The notes: generated by a model from the sequence alone, not told the origin. 12,392 bases of DNA from JAGXLP01 sp964649445 (GCA_964649445.1 CAZYPS010000053.1:1-12392), one strand, 5' to 3'. Shown: positions 1 through 7,080, counted from the first letter of the stretch. Translations and numbers: made by a program.

Positions 1-554
1 GATCCACCTCTCATCATCATGCCACCGTTCATAGTTCCGTACTTATCGTTCCAGACCATGCTCTGAGGCTCGGGGCGAAAACTTCCGGAGTACCTATCTA
101 TAATGAGCTCAAACGCTCCCCGCCCGCTTTCTTTTTCAACCAGCGAGATGTAATAGTTGTGGGAGTACTCCTCGAACTCGCCGATTTCAAGCTCGGAATT
201 ATCAAGCGAGTTTAGGTAGTCCTCGGCTATCTCCCTGGCTTCGTCGTGGGATATCGGTGTCGGAGTGTCGGAATAGTAGCCCCTCATACCGCCCATAATT
301 TTGCCGGCGGGATTTCCACCACCCATCATGTGGCCCGAACCCATATTTTGACCGTTATTATTGGAGGAATTTCCCATACTTTGATTCGGGTTGGCCACCA
401 AAGTCCATCCCTGCATGTAGTTCCCTGCTCTGGCTGCTGCCGGGCTCGATCCAGTCTTTTCGGTCATGGTTTTACTTATCGCAAAACCCCCTCCAGCTAA
501 AAGCCCCAGGCCCAGTATTCCTATTATTACTCCGATGGTAATTTTTTCTTGCAT
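1..554 (-). CDS. PepSY-like membrane-anchored protein (3' end outside window)
   Basis: An open frame of 184 codons runs from an ATG at 554 to the left edge without a stop, so the C-terminus is missing. A GGGAGGT ribosome binding site lies a few bases upstream. Residues about 5-25 form one hydrophobic, glycine-rich segment that fits a signal anchor. A low-complexity linker rich in Asn, Gly and Met follows (motifs such as GSGHMMGGG). From about residue 100 the protein has a PepSY-like pattern: PISHDEAREIAEDYL, a strand pair around HNYYISLVEKESG, then GAFELIIDRYSG and a Met/Gly-rich tail (MVWNDKYGTM, GGMMM). From memory, this arrangement occurs in small extracytoplasmic proteins of anaerobes, often near SHOCT-domain proteins; their function is unknown. 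The clustered Met and His residues could bind copper or another soft metal, which is inference. It is 64 bases downstream of the SHOCT gene and probably cotranscribed with it. Confidence 0.75.
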   Translation of the reverse strand, partial: MQEKITIGVIIGILGLGLLAGGGFAISKTMTEKTGSSPAAARAGNYMQGWTLVANPNQSMGNSSNNNGQNMGSGHMMGGGNPAGKIMGGMRGYYSDTPTPISHDEAREIAEDYLNSLDNSELEIGEFEEYSHNYYISLVEKESGRGAFELIIDRYSGSFRPEPQSMVWNDKYGTMNGGMMMRGG

Positions 555-618
555 TGCTACCTCCCTTCCCCGATTTCAGACGGGGAATAACCTTCGGTCT
601 GTTTGAATAAAGAAAGGT

Positions 619-861
619 CTACGAGGTGATCTCTTCCTTTCTTCTTCGGTATTCTTCCTCGTCGATTTCACCTTCCGCGAACCGTTCGTCGAGAATTCTT
701 AACGCATCTCCTCCGGTTCCGCTGGACCGAGTTGAGTTCTTAGTTTCTTCGCTAACGGTTAATTCCTTTACCAGAAATACAAAAACTAAAGCTATCAATG
801 CCCAGAATATAAACATGAAAATTCCACCTCCAGCTCCCCACATTCCAAGTGTACCCATCAT
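619..861 (-). CDS. Small SHOCT-domain membrane protein
   Basis: An 80-residue protein. Residues about 8-33 are a single transmembrane helix (GGGIFMFIFWALIALVFVFL). A polar linker follows, and residues about 52-79 form a SHOCT (short C-terminal) domain: DALRILDERFAEGEIDEEEY, then basic and acidic residues. SHOCT domains are short two-helix modules found at the ends of many bacterial and archaeal membrane proteins; they are thought to help oligomerisation and have no known enzymatic role. The start is the first of two adjacent ATG codons, preceded by GAGGTGA at good spacing. The PepSY-like gene follows on the same strand 64 bases later, suggesting a two-gene unit at the cell surface. Confidence 0.8.
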   Translation of the reverse strand: MMGTLGMWGAGGGIFMFIFWALIALVFVFLVKELTVSEETKNSTRSSGTGGDALRILDERFAEGEIDEEEYRRRKEEITS

Positions 862-910
862 CTTCGTTCACCTCTTTGAAGTTTAGTTTCCCTTGTCGTT
901 CTTTTACGAG

Positions 911-920
911 TCATATAACT
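911..920 (-). promoter_or_regulatory. AT-rich promoter element ahead of the SHOCT/PepSY pair
   Basis: Read on the minus strand this is AGTTATATGA, about 50 bases before the ATG at 861 in the 91-base gap after the methyltransferase gene. It fits an archaeal TATA box or a weak bacterial -10 element. No good -35 hexamer was seen at 17 bases. A start of transcription near 890 would give a short leader. Prediction from position and composition only. Confidence 0.3.
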
Positions 921-952
921 TGCTATTTATCCCGTCGTGCAGGAAAACTAGT

Positions 953-1597
953 TTAACTACTGGGCTTGGCAGAAATTAGTTTGACGACGTTGGCTCTGGT
1001 CAAGTTATTTACCCAGTTAATCTCTAGTCCGGATTCTTTGACGTTTTCAGTTGTTTTTCTGTTTATGTTAACTCCGAGTAGTCGAACTGTCATCGGGTTA
1101 AAAATGTCGAAAACTTTACCAAGGAACTTTTCCTCTGGCCTTACGTGTTCCAGAAGGAATACTTCCCCGTCGGGCTTCGTCACCCGGTTAATTTCTTTAA
1201 GTCCTACGATTGGGTTGGTTACAGAACAGAAAACGAAAGTTGTGAGTGTAGTATCAAAGTGATTTTCAGGAAAGTCGAGGTCCTGGACATCCATTTGAAC
1301 CAGGGAGGGTTGGGTTTCTTCTGAATCATTTCTTGCCCTCAATTTTGCCCGTTTGAGCATCTTCTCGCTGAGGTCGATCCCGGTGATTTCTAATCCAGCC
1401 GGATAGTAGGGTATATTTTTGCCTGTTCCAACGCCTACTTCAAGCAAATTCGGTCCTTGGACGTGAGACCAGATCAGTTTTCGCCATTTTCGGAAAGTTA
1501 GTTTTTCCATTGGAAATTCAAGCCAATCGTATACAGACGCAATACGATCGTATTGAGCTTTCGTGTCTACCGTAGTAGAACTGTCTTTGTTTGCCAT
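953..1597 (-). CDS. Class I SAM-dependent methyltransferase, UbiE-like
   Basis: With the ATG at 1597 the protein is 214 residues (MANKDSST...). The Rossmann-type SAM site is clear: motif I LLEVGVGTGKN at about 51-61, the acidic residue after beta-2 at Asp75 (GIDLSEKML), motif II MDVQDLDF at 102-109, and post-motif region KPDGEVFLLEHVRPEE at 141-156. The N-terminal YDRIASVYDWLEFPMEK is typical of the UbiE/COQ5-like family. The tail, with NPMTVRLLGVNINRKTTENV, resembles generic archaeal and bacterial 'UbiE-like' methyltransferases whose substrates are small molecules or lipids. A true menaquinone role is not supported by any neighbour. The frame extends upstream to an ATG at 1684, but the extra 29 residues look non-conserved, and an AGGATGGT site sits 7 bases before the chosen start. 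The actual substrate is unknown. Confidence 0.85.
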   Translation of the reverse strand: MANKDSSTTVDTKAQYDRIASVYDWLEFPMEKLTFRKWRKLIWSHVQGPNLLEVGVGTGKNIPYYPAGLEITGIDLSEKMLKRAKLRARNDSEETQPSLVQMDVQDLDFPENHFDTTLTTFVFCSVTNPIVGLKEINRVTKPDGEVFLLEHVRPEEKFLGKVFDIFNPMTVRLLGVNINRKTTENVKESGLEINWVNNLTRANVVKLISAKPSS

Positions 1598-2164
1598 GAC
1601 CTGACCATCCTGGTTAAAACCTTTCTTGAAAAAATTTAAATTATTAAGACAAATTGTTTCTTGTCCTGTTAAGGCTAAACCCAAAGCTTTTTCTGGAGTT
1701 TTCCTGCTTTTTTCGGTTAATTAAATTGTTAAAACGTACCCCACCCTAGGTGGGGTCTAGGTAATTGTAGGTTATGTAGTTAGCAAGGACAAGAAAATTA
1801 GCTAAGTGACAATATTCGCTACGTTCCCCGGTGCTGGAGGAAACCCGGGATTTCTAATGTTTCTACCTTTTTGGCTGGCTAGTTCTGAGGGAAGTTTAGA
1901 TGTACTGGAGGAATTTTGGAGAAATCGACCTAAATTAGTAAATAAATGTAGGAGGTTCCTTTGAAGGTCCGATGGATCTGTTAGAAACGAGAACCTGGAG
2001 AAGTTTTTGTCAGAGGTTGTGTATGGAACCCCCCTACCTATAAAAAATAGTTTCTAGGTGGTAGCAAAAATGATTTGAACATCAGATCTTTAGATAGATT
2101 AAACCACGAAATAGTCACCGACTGATGTAAATGTTCCTATGAATTACTTTTCCTGCGGATGATA
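1598..2164. other. Long intergenic region without a recognisable gene
   Basis: About 570 bases between two minus-strand genes. Reading both strands, the frames are broken by frequent stops and no conserved peptide, tRNA or known RNA was recognised. It must hold the promoter of the methyltransferase gene. Short palindromes occur at about 1739-1756 (CCCACC/GGTGGG around a CTA loop), about 1826-1853 (an imperfect CCGG-rich hairpin) and about 2034-2060 (ACCTA/TAGGT), with CTAGGT recurring beside the first and last. It could be decayed gene remnant plus regulatory DNA. Confidence 0.5.
1739..1756. repeat. Short GC-rich inverted repeat
   Basis: CCCACC and GGTGGG flank a three-base CTA, giving a stem of six or more base pairs. 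It lies about 140 bases upstream of the chosen methyltransferase start on the minus strand. No T-run follows directly, so it is more likely a protein-binding dyad or leader hairpin than a terminator. The perfect symmetry is seen; the role is inference. Confidence 0.4.
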
Positions 2165-3430
2165 CTAGCCTTCGAGCTCGTCAAGTAGATCACCGGCCCG
2201 CTTGTGAAGACTGTTTTCGGGAGGGACCATTTCAACTACTTTTTGAAGACTTTTGTATGCTTCTTTGTATCTTTCGAGATTAATTAACGCTATACCCCTG
2301 TTGTAGTGACCAAAAGTATACCCCGGGTCAATCTCTATTGCTCGTTTGAAATACTTCAGTGCCTCCTCGTAATTTTCCTTGACGTTCAACAACAAGAGCC
2401 CGTAATTGTTGTAGGCGTCAACGTGCTGATCGTCAATATTAAAGGCAAATTTATAGTGTTCCATAGCGCGATCGTAATTCCCCGTGTCCTCGAAAAGCAA
2501 GCCCAGGTTATAGTGAGCAGAAGCGTTGTATTTATTCAGGTCCAGTGCCTTTTGGAACTGTTCCAGAGCTGCCTCGTAATTCTTAGCCCTGTAAAGAGCT
2601 AATCCGTAATCGCTATAAAGCTGACTCAATTCCCGTGCGTTATCCTCACTCTGATAGTCCAAAGCCCTCTCGAAATAATCGATGGCATTTTCGTGTTCTC
2701 CTCCCCGGAGGTAAACGAGCCCGAGGTTATGGAGGGGGCCGGGCTTTTCATCCGCAAATTTATGTGCCCTCATTAGATATTTTTCTGCTTGCTTGAGTTC
2801 CCCCGTCTGAAGATGGAATCTTCCTATTTCGTTGAGAACTTCTGGATCTTCGTCCTCTAAAGTTATGGTTTTATCGAAATACTCTTTTGCTCGTTCTTTT
2901 CTACCGGACCGGGCAAAAATCTGACCAAGTCGAAAGACCGCCTTATAGTGATTTGGATTATTCTCAACAACCGTCTCAAAATAACCTCGAGCCTTTTTTA
3001 GCCCCCCTTGCTGGAAGTAAACGTTGCCCAGATTGTAGTTAGCTTCTTCGTTAGAGGGATCCATATCGAGAGCCTTCTTGAACGCGGTTATCGCTTTCTC
3101 GGTCTTACCCTGTTTCAAGTAGACACTTCCAAGGTTGGCTTGCGCTTTGGGATAATCGGGCTTTATCCTTAGTGCTTCCTCAAAACTCCGCTCAGCTTCG
3201 GAATAGTTTCCGGTAACCAGGTAAATCGTTCCTTTATTATTCCAGGCTTCGTGGTGATCGGGTCGTTCGTCAATTACCTCATTGAGAAGAGAGACTGCCT
3301 CTTCTAGGTCCCCAGCCTCTATTTTGTCCAGTGCTCGCTTATAGACATCGTCCGACTGACCGTAACTTAAAACGACGACCATTAGCAGGGTAACAATGAC
3401 TATAAAAAACTTTAAAGATACTTTTTTCAC
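2165..3430 (-). CDS. Exported TPR-repeat protein
   Basis: A 421-residue protein. Residues 1 to about 25 are a Sec-type signal peptide or signal anchor: KK at the N-terminus, a hydrophobic core FFIVIVTLLMVVVLS, and a possible cleavage site after SYG. From residue about 29 to 410 it consists of roughly eleven tandem 34-residue tetratricopeptide repeats with the usual W/Y-LG-Y--A and A---P signatures, for example YNLGNVYFQQGGLKKARGYF. It has no other domain. TPR solenoids bind other proteins or peptides, so this is a scaffold acting outside the cytoplasm; the partner is unknown. The start is GTG at 3430, with GGAGGT about ten bases upstream. An ATG two bases after the GGAGGT is out of frame and stops after three codons, in a TGA that overlaps the GTG. 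The gene stands alone on its strand. Confidence 0.88.
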   Translation of the reverse strand: MKKVSLKFFIVIVTLLMVVVLSYGQSDDVYKRALDKIEAGDLEEAVSLLNEVIDERPDHHEAWNNKGTIYLVTGNYSEAERSFEEALRIKPDYPKAQANLGSVYLKQGKTEKAITAFKKALDMDPSNEEANYNLGNVYFQQGGLKKARGYFETVVENNPNHYKAVFRLGQIFARSGRKERAKEYFDKTITLEDEDPEVLNEIGRFHLQTGELKQAEKYLMRAHKFADEKPGPLHNLGLVYLRGGEHENAIDYFERALDYQSEDNARELSQLYSDYGLALYRAKNYEAALEQFQKALDLNKYNASAHYNLGLLFEDTGNYDRAMEHYKFAFNIDDQHVDAYNNYGLLLLNVKENYEEALKYFKRAIEIDPGYTFGHYNRGIALINLERYKEAYKSLQKVVEMVPPENSLHKRAGDLLDELEG

Positions 3431-3661
3431 TTGTTCATGTACCTCCAGGTAAATTTAATTAAGACGGCTTTCGATATATTAGAAGATAATAGGAAGATTT
3501 AGCTTTTCTTTAAAGGAAAACTAATTGAAGAAATCGTATAGCTTTTACACGATAGCAACAGCACCAACCATGTAGGACTAAATAATAATGACTGGCATCT
3601 GGTATGCTTCTTAGCTAGTTCTTAAAATAATTTAGTAATGTCTTGAATCGCAGGGGTAAAG
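3431..3661. promoter_or_regulatory. Divergent promoter region between the TPR and hydrolase genes
   Basis: AT-rich, 231 bases, serving two divergent genes. On the minus strand TAATATATCG (about 3471-3480) lies about 45 bases before the TPR start and could be a TATA box; a TATTAT -10-like element lies a little further upstream. On the plus strand CTTAAAATAATTTAG (about 3620-3634) lies about 30 bases before the hydrolase start. No convincing -35 partner was seen for either. No gene was found inside. Confidence 0.3.
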
Positions 3662-4486
3662 TTGCCTTTTCCAATACTTCAAATGTTTATTTCGGAAAAG
3701 CCAAAACCGCGTTCGCTGCTTTCCGCGGGTCATCACCTTTTTTGGTCCCCCTCGGGGATCTCGGAAAAAAGGGACGTTAAATACGGTTCACATGAGCGAC
3801 AAAAACTAGATATCTACGAGCCGAATGAGATAAATACTGAGACCAAGTTTATATTCTTCGTTCACGGTGGAGGTTGGGAGTCAGGAAACAAAGACATTCA
3901 TCGGTTCGTTGGCAGATCTTGGGCCAGGAAAAATTTCGTCGTAGCGCTTCCAAATTATCGTCTTGCTCCTGAGGTTACCTATCCCGGGCAGGTTAGGGAC
4001 GTGGCTTGCTCCCTTGCCTGGCTTCTCAATAATTACAGGAAGATTCCGGACTCACTTTATCTGGCGGGACACTCGGCTGGTGCCCAACTTGCTTCTCTAG
4101 TTGGCTTCTCTGACGAGTGGCGAGAAGATGCCACGCTGGAGATCGACCAGATTAGTGGACTTATTTTATTGGCGGGGGTGTATCAGTTTTATCCCTACGA
4201 AAAGGCAGACCCAAGGGTTAAACGGTTTATTGAGAGTAAACGTTACTGGGAGGAAGCACAGCCTTTCAACCATCTAAAAGAATCCCTTCCACCGGTGTTT
4301 CTTGCTCATGGAAAAAATGACGAGGAAGTTTTACCTGAGCAGTCAATTCAACTAAACAAGAAACTCACTGAACTTGGCGTAAGGTGCGAGCTCCTGATTG
4401 GTGATGATGCTGGCCACCTTGAGCTTCTTCTTGGCACCTCGAAGAAGGACTCCGAATTCTGGACTAAAATTGACGACTTTCTCTGA
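3662..4486 (+). CDS. Alpha/beta hydrolase (carboxylesterase / formamidase-like)
   Basis: A 274-residue serine hydrolase. The oxyanion-hole motif HGGGW is at 68-72, the nucleophile elbow GHSAG at 136-140 (Ser138), the acid is most likely Asp220 in HGKNDEEVLP, and the catalytic His is His252 in DDAGHLELL. This HGGGW plus GHSAGA arrangement is typical of the BD-FAE / kynurenine-formamidase-like and carboxylesterase branch. No transmembrane segment or clear signal peptide is present, so it should be cytoplasmic. Substrates of these enzymes are small esters or amides and cannot be predicted here. The start is TTG at 3662, with AGGGGT a few bases upstream; an alternative is the ATG at codon 8. The membrane-protein gene follows on the same strand 45-48 bases later. 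Confidence 0.87.
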   Translation: MPFPILQMFISEKPKPRSLLSAGHHLFWSPSGISEKRDVKYGSHERQKLDIYEPNEINTETKFIFFVHGGGWESGNKDIHRFVGRSWARKNFVVALPNYRLAPEVTYPGQVRDVACSLAWLLNNYRKIPDSLYLAGHSAGAQLASLVGFSDEWREDATLEIDQISGLILLAGVYQFYPYEKADPRVKRFIESKRYWEEAQPFNHLKESLPPVFLAHGKNDEEVLPEQSIQLNKKLTELGVRCELLIGDDAGHLELLLGTSKKDSEFWTKIDDFL

Positions 4487-4534
4487 TGGGATCAGGAATT
4501 CTAATTGTACTAACAAATTAAACGGTGTAGGGTG

Positions 4535-5374
4535 ATGAATATTCGAGAGCTTTCAAAAATCGGTCGACCTGTTGACACGGATTATCCGAGCAATGTATTC
4601 ATATTAGTGTTTTCGTTCGCTGCCTTTCTTGGGTTCGGTATTTCAACCTATCTATCAGGCAGCTCGGTCCTGGTGTCTCTTGTAGTTGGTGTAAGGTCAT
4701 TTATTTCTGTTTTCTTCGCGTGGGCTGTGGGCAGAGAGGTAGATCCGGATCGTTCCTTAAGTGCCGGTTTTGCAGCAGTAGGCCAAGTTGTAGTGATTTG
4801 GTTTATCGACGTACCAAGTCTCTTATTGAGCTTCTGGGCACTATTTACGTTCAGGGTTTTAAATAGAACAACGGGGTTAAAAGCAGGTCCTGCTGATACG
4901 ATACTGGCAGCTGGAATTGCAGCCTGGCTTGGATACCAATTATCCTGGGTAATCGCGGGTGTAAGTGCAGTAGTATTTTTTGCCGATGCTTTCATGGATA
5001 ATCCGAACTCCAAACACCTGATCCCTGGGGCACTGCTTTTCTGCGAAGCGTTAGTTTTTTACATTGTAGGTTCATCGATTTGGATCGGGTTCCTAAACTA
5101 CCCTGTAAAATTCGGTATACTAGTCGGTGTTTCGATGGCATTCCTTCTGGTAATTTACAACAACAAAACCGTATCATCCTTAGCGGACGAAACAGGCGAA
5201 CCTCTATCACCACGGAGGGTCCAACTGACCCAGATTTTAGCACTTCTGGTTGCTATTTTACTTCCACTTTGGTCCGGAGTTGAAGGTTTTCATCAATCAG
5301 CTACTTTCTGGTCGGTTCTTGGTGGTTCTTCTCTGGTACAATTAATTAGCTACATGACCAAACTGTACGGATAA
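4535..5374 (+). CDS. Polytopic membrane protein of unknown function
   Basis: About 279 residues with seven or eight hydrophobic segments (roughly residues 21-42, 46-66, 76-105, 122-150, 160-175, 180-205, 230-250 and 258-274). Short polar loops carry the most distinctive motifs: GREVDPDRSL after the second segment and FRVLNRTTGLKAGPAD after the third. From memory, similar motifs occur in uncharacterised membrane proteins of haloarchaea; this was not checked. There are no recognisable catalytic or transport signatures. The frame also opens one codon earlier at a GTG (4532), but the adjacent ATG is the more likely start; the upstream GGTGTAGGGTG is a poor ribosome site. It may be cotranscribed with the preceding hydrolase. 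Confidence 0.78.
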   Translation: MNIRELSKIGRPVDTDYPSNVFILVFSFAAFLGFGISTYLSGSSVLVSLVVGVRSFISVFFAWAVGREVDPDRSLSAGFAAVGQVVVIWFIDVPSLLLSFWALFTFRVLNRTTGLKAGPADTILAAGIAAWLGYQLSWVIAGVSAVVFFADAFMDNPNSKHLIPGALLFCEALVFYIVGSSIWIGFLNYPVKFGILVGVSMAFLLVIYNNKTVSSLADETGEPLSPRRVQLTQILALLVAILLPLWSGVEGFHQSATFWSVLGGSSLVQLISYMTKLYG

Positions 5375-5398
5375 GCCTGTTTCCACACTTTGTAGGCG

Positions 5399-5415
5399 AT
5401 AAAAACTGTTTTTAT
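5399..5415. terminator. AT-rich hairpin between convergent genes
   Basis: ATAAAAA and TTTTTAT form a seven-base-pair palindrome around a CTG loop, lying between the stop of the membrane-protein gene and the stop of the nitroreductase gene. The A/T tracts mean that either strand yields a T-rich hairpin, so it could end both transcripts. It is weak because it has no GC pairs; a GCCT/AGGC pair just before it (5375-5397) may add to it. Confidence 0.4.
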
Positions 5416-6191
5416 TAGCTCTTTTCATCGGGACAGATATCGAATCCGCACTTCCGGAACTGTTCAAGGATTTTTTCGGGGTCCTTGTGCCATTGGCCCC
5501 ATTTTCGAGAGATGTGCTCTGTCCATCCGTAATTGTCGTACGTGTATCCGTCTTCTTCGCCTCCATGTAAGGAAATTTTCGCATCGTTTTCTTCGTAGTA
5601 ATCCCGCTTCATGAAGCCCTCGTCCATCCTTTCCATCGCACGGTCAACCTGGTCGTCGTTGAATTCAGGATACTCGTCCTCGAAAAGTACGAAATCCAGC
5701 GGGTACCGGGGACGGGTTGGTTTGTCTTCATCCGGATAACCCATCGCCAGTTGAACCAGAGGAAAGACCTTATCTGGAAGTTCGTACTCCTCCTTGATAT
5801 TTTTCGCATAATAGGGTGTTTCTCCTAAAAAACAGCTTCCCAGCCCCATACTTTCTCCCGCGATTACCATGTTTTCTGCCATTAGAGAAGCATCTTCGAA
5901 TCCGAACAATAAAATAGATAGGTCATTAGTCACCAGTTCCCAATTTCTCTCGTTCATAATTATCTCAAGTTTATGGATATCCACGCATATCGTGAAAAGA
6001 AGCGGAGCACCCAAGGGCAAACTACCTTTCCTTGTCAACAGAATACTGTAGAGCTGAGACACAAAAGGAGCTTGCTGAGCTGACCGCACAATAGTTTCAA
6101 CTGTGTCATCTGACGGAGTCTCGTTTTTGTAGTTCCGGATGGATTTGTGGTTTAAAAGGGTCTCTATGACGGAATTTGGATATTTTGACAC
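5415..6191 (-). CDS. Nitroreductase-family flavoprotein
   Basis: A 258-residue FMN-dependent oxidoreductase of the NfsA/FRP-like nitroreductase family. The N-terminal phosphate-binding signature is HKSIRNYKNE at about 14-23, followed by AQQAPFVSQLYS, the position of the conserved AP-S-N/Q FMN contact. The dimer helix DASLMAENMVIAGESMGLGSCFLG and the later GYPDEDKPTRPRYPL also fit the family. These enzymes reduce nitro groups, quinones or flavins with NAD(P)H; the physiological substrate is unknown. A C-terminal extension of about 60 residues contains NYGWTEHISRKWGQW and a CGFDICPDE end. The start is GTG at 6191, with GGAGGTG about five bases upstream. Its promoter probably lies in 6210-6290, where GAGATAATT occurs on the minus strand. 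Confidence 0.87.
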   Translation of the reverse strand: MSKYPNSVIETLLNHKSIRNYKNETPSDDTVETIVRSAQQAPFVSQLYSILLTRKGSLPLGAPLLFTICVDIHKLEIIMNERNWELVTNDLSILLFGFEDASLMAENMVIAGESMGLGSCFLGETPYYAKNIKEEYELPDKVFPLVQLAMGYPDEDKPTRPRYPLDFVLFEDEYPEFNDDQVDRAMERMDEGFMKRDYYEENDAKISLHGGEEDGYTYDNYGWTEHISRKWGQWHKDPEKILEQFRKCGFDICPDEKS

Positions 6192-6376
6192 GACTGCACC
6201 TCCATAAACCGAAGACCAAAGATTTTTGTTTAATCTGGTTTGAGCGATGACTTAATTATCTCATACTTCTTTTGAAAAATCAGTCCAGGTTGAGAACCGC
6301 CTTCGATCTTCGCGGGTGGAGAATCAGAGAAAAGTGCTCGTTAAGTAGGCTTTTAAGTAGAAAAGCGGAATTTGAC

Positions 6377-6405
6377 TTGCAATACCCACGGGGAAACTTT
6401 ATATT
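6377..6405 (+). promoter_or_regulatory. Promoter of the cold shock gene
   Basis: TTGCAA (6377-6382) and TATATT (6400-6405) are separated by exactly 17 bases, a good bacterial sigma70 pattern. The same TTTATATTT, preceded by GGGGAAAC, also reads as an archaeal BRE plus TATA box, so it does not decide the domain. Either reading places the transcript start near 6412-6428. A second AT-rich box, TTTTATAAG at 6467-6475, could be an alternative start. Confidence 0.5.
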
Positions 6406-6411
6406 TAGTTA

Positions 6412-6578
6412 GTCTGCAGTATAGAAACATAAGATAGTATTTAGGATTAAGTATAACTAGTAAACGTTTTATAAGAATATGGCTGTACCACGCTTCACAG
6501 TACCACGTAGATTTACACTCTACCTTGTGTGGCTAGAAGGACAGTCAAATATTAGCAGACAAGGAGGGTTTTTTTATT
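6412..6578 (+). other. Long 5' leader of the cold shock gene
   Basis: If transcription starts at the promoter upstream, the mRNA leader is about 150-165 bases. Long structured leaders are a known feature of bacterial cspA-type mRNAs, where they act as temperature-dependent folds. Here GTACCACG occurs twice (6485-6492 and 6500-6507) and a related GTGTGG lies at 6527-6532, which can pair weakly with CCAC of either copy. The ribosome site AAGGAGGG (6561-6568) is followed by a T-rich spacer. The switching role is inference. Confidence 0.35.
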
Positions 6579-6779
6579 ATGGCTACAGGCACAGTTAAGT
6601 GGTTCGACGACGACAAAGGATTTGGCTTTATCGAGCAGGAAGACGGCGAAGACGCATTTGCTCACTACTCTGAAATAGTGGGCGAAGGTTACAAATCGCT
6701 AGAGGAAGGACAAGAAGTAACGTTTGACCTCGAAGAAGGCGAAAAAGGACCTAAAGCGCTAAACGTAGAAGTTGCTTAG
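6579..6779 (+). CDS. Cold shock protein (CspA family)
   Basis: A 66-residue single cold-shock domain. RNP1-like KGFGFIEQ at about 13-20 and the RNP2-like segment DAFAHYSEI at about 25-33 are intact; the usual V-F-H-F is AFAHY here. The end GPKALNVEV is typical. The protein would bind single-stranded RNA or DNA and act as an RNA chaperone. It is unusually acidic (DDDKG, EQEDGED, LEEGEKG), which fits a halophilic or salt-tolerant host. A strong AAGGAGGG lies ten bases before the ATG. The gene is monocistronic: it has its own promoter upstream and a strong terminator downstream. Confidence 0.95.
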   Translation: MATGTVKWFDDDKGFGFIEQEDGEDAFAHYSEIVGEGYKSLEEGQEVTFDLEEGEKGPKALNVEVA

Positions 6780-6817
6780 TAATTAACTAAACAGCGAACT
6801 AAAGTACAAAATTGATC

Positions 6818-6849
6818 GGCCACGGATAGTTTTATCCGTGGCCTTTTTT
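6818..6849 (+). terminator. Intrinsic terminator of the cold shock gene
   Basis: GGCCACGGAT and ATCCGTGGCC form a perfect ten-base-pair stem with the six-base loop AGTTTT, followed at once by six T residues. This is a textbook factor-independent terminator, 39 bases after the stop codon. It separates the cold shock unit from the hydrogenase operon. Confidence 0.9.
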
Positions 6850-6873
6850 ATTTTCTAACCCGCCTCCGAATAT

Positions 6874-6903
6874 TTGACATATCTCAATAATTTCTGTAAT
6901 AAT
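6874..6903 (+). promoter_or_regulatory. Putative promoter upstream of the structured region
   Basis: A perfect TTGACA (6874-6879) and AATAAT (6898-6903, five of six bases matching TATAAT) are 18 bases apart, with a TG two bases before the second hexamer. Transcription would start near 6910, just ahead of the nested inverted repeats. It could drive either a small RNA or a leader of about 360 bases for the hydrogenase operon. Sequence match only. Confidence 0.45.
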
Positions 6904-6917
6904 GATTTGTAAGATTA

Positions 6918-7080
6918 AATTGCGGATATTTAGTTAAAAACTGGTTTAGGGGGCGTTTGCAAAATGTCAAGCCGGTCACTGAAGTACAATGCAGTGACAT
7001 CGAATAATATCCGTAACTTTACTCCTGCATTTACCGCAATTCATAAGGCCAACATATTAGTCATATTGCATCTTTTGGCC
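6918..7080 (+). ncRNA. Candidate structured RNA or leader with competing stems
   Basis: This non-coding stretch holds four inverted repeats. A: AATTGCGG (6918-6925) with CCGCAATT (7034-7041). B: CGGATATT (6923-6930) with AATATCCG (7006-7013), extendable outward through one G-T and two A-T pairs. C: GTCACTG (6975-6981) with CAGTGAC (6992-6998), ten-base loop. D: GGCCAA (7047-7052) with TTGGCC (7075-7080). A and B share bases 6923-6925, so they exclude each other, as in a two-state leader; C fits inside either. It matches no RNA family I recognise. A promoter-like site lies just upstream. C alone could instead be a regulator-binding dyad. Confidence 0.35.

Noticed and set aside
1598..1684. Longer start for the methyltransferase at ATG 1684
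   Set aside because: The extra 29 residues do not look like the family, and a better placed ribosome site precedes the ATG at 1597.
1972..2043. A 23-codon ATG frame in the long gene-free region
   Set aside because: Too short, atypical composition and no similarity that I recognise.
6479..6598. A 39-codon plus-strand frame in the cold shock leader running into cspA
   Set aside because: No ribosome site, no recognisable peptide, and it overlaps the true gene in another frame.
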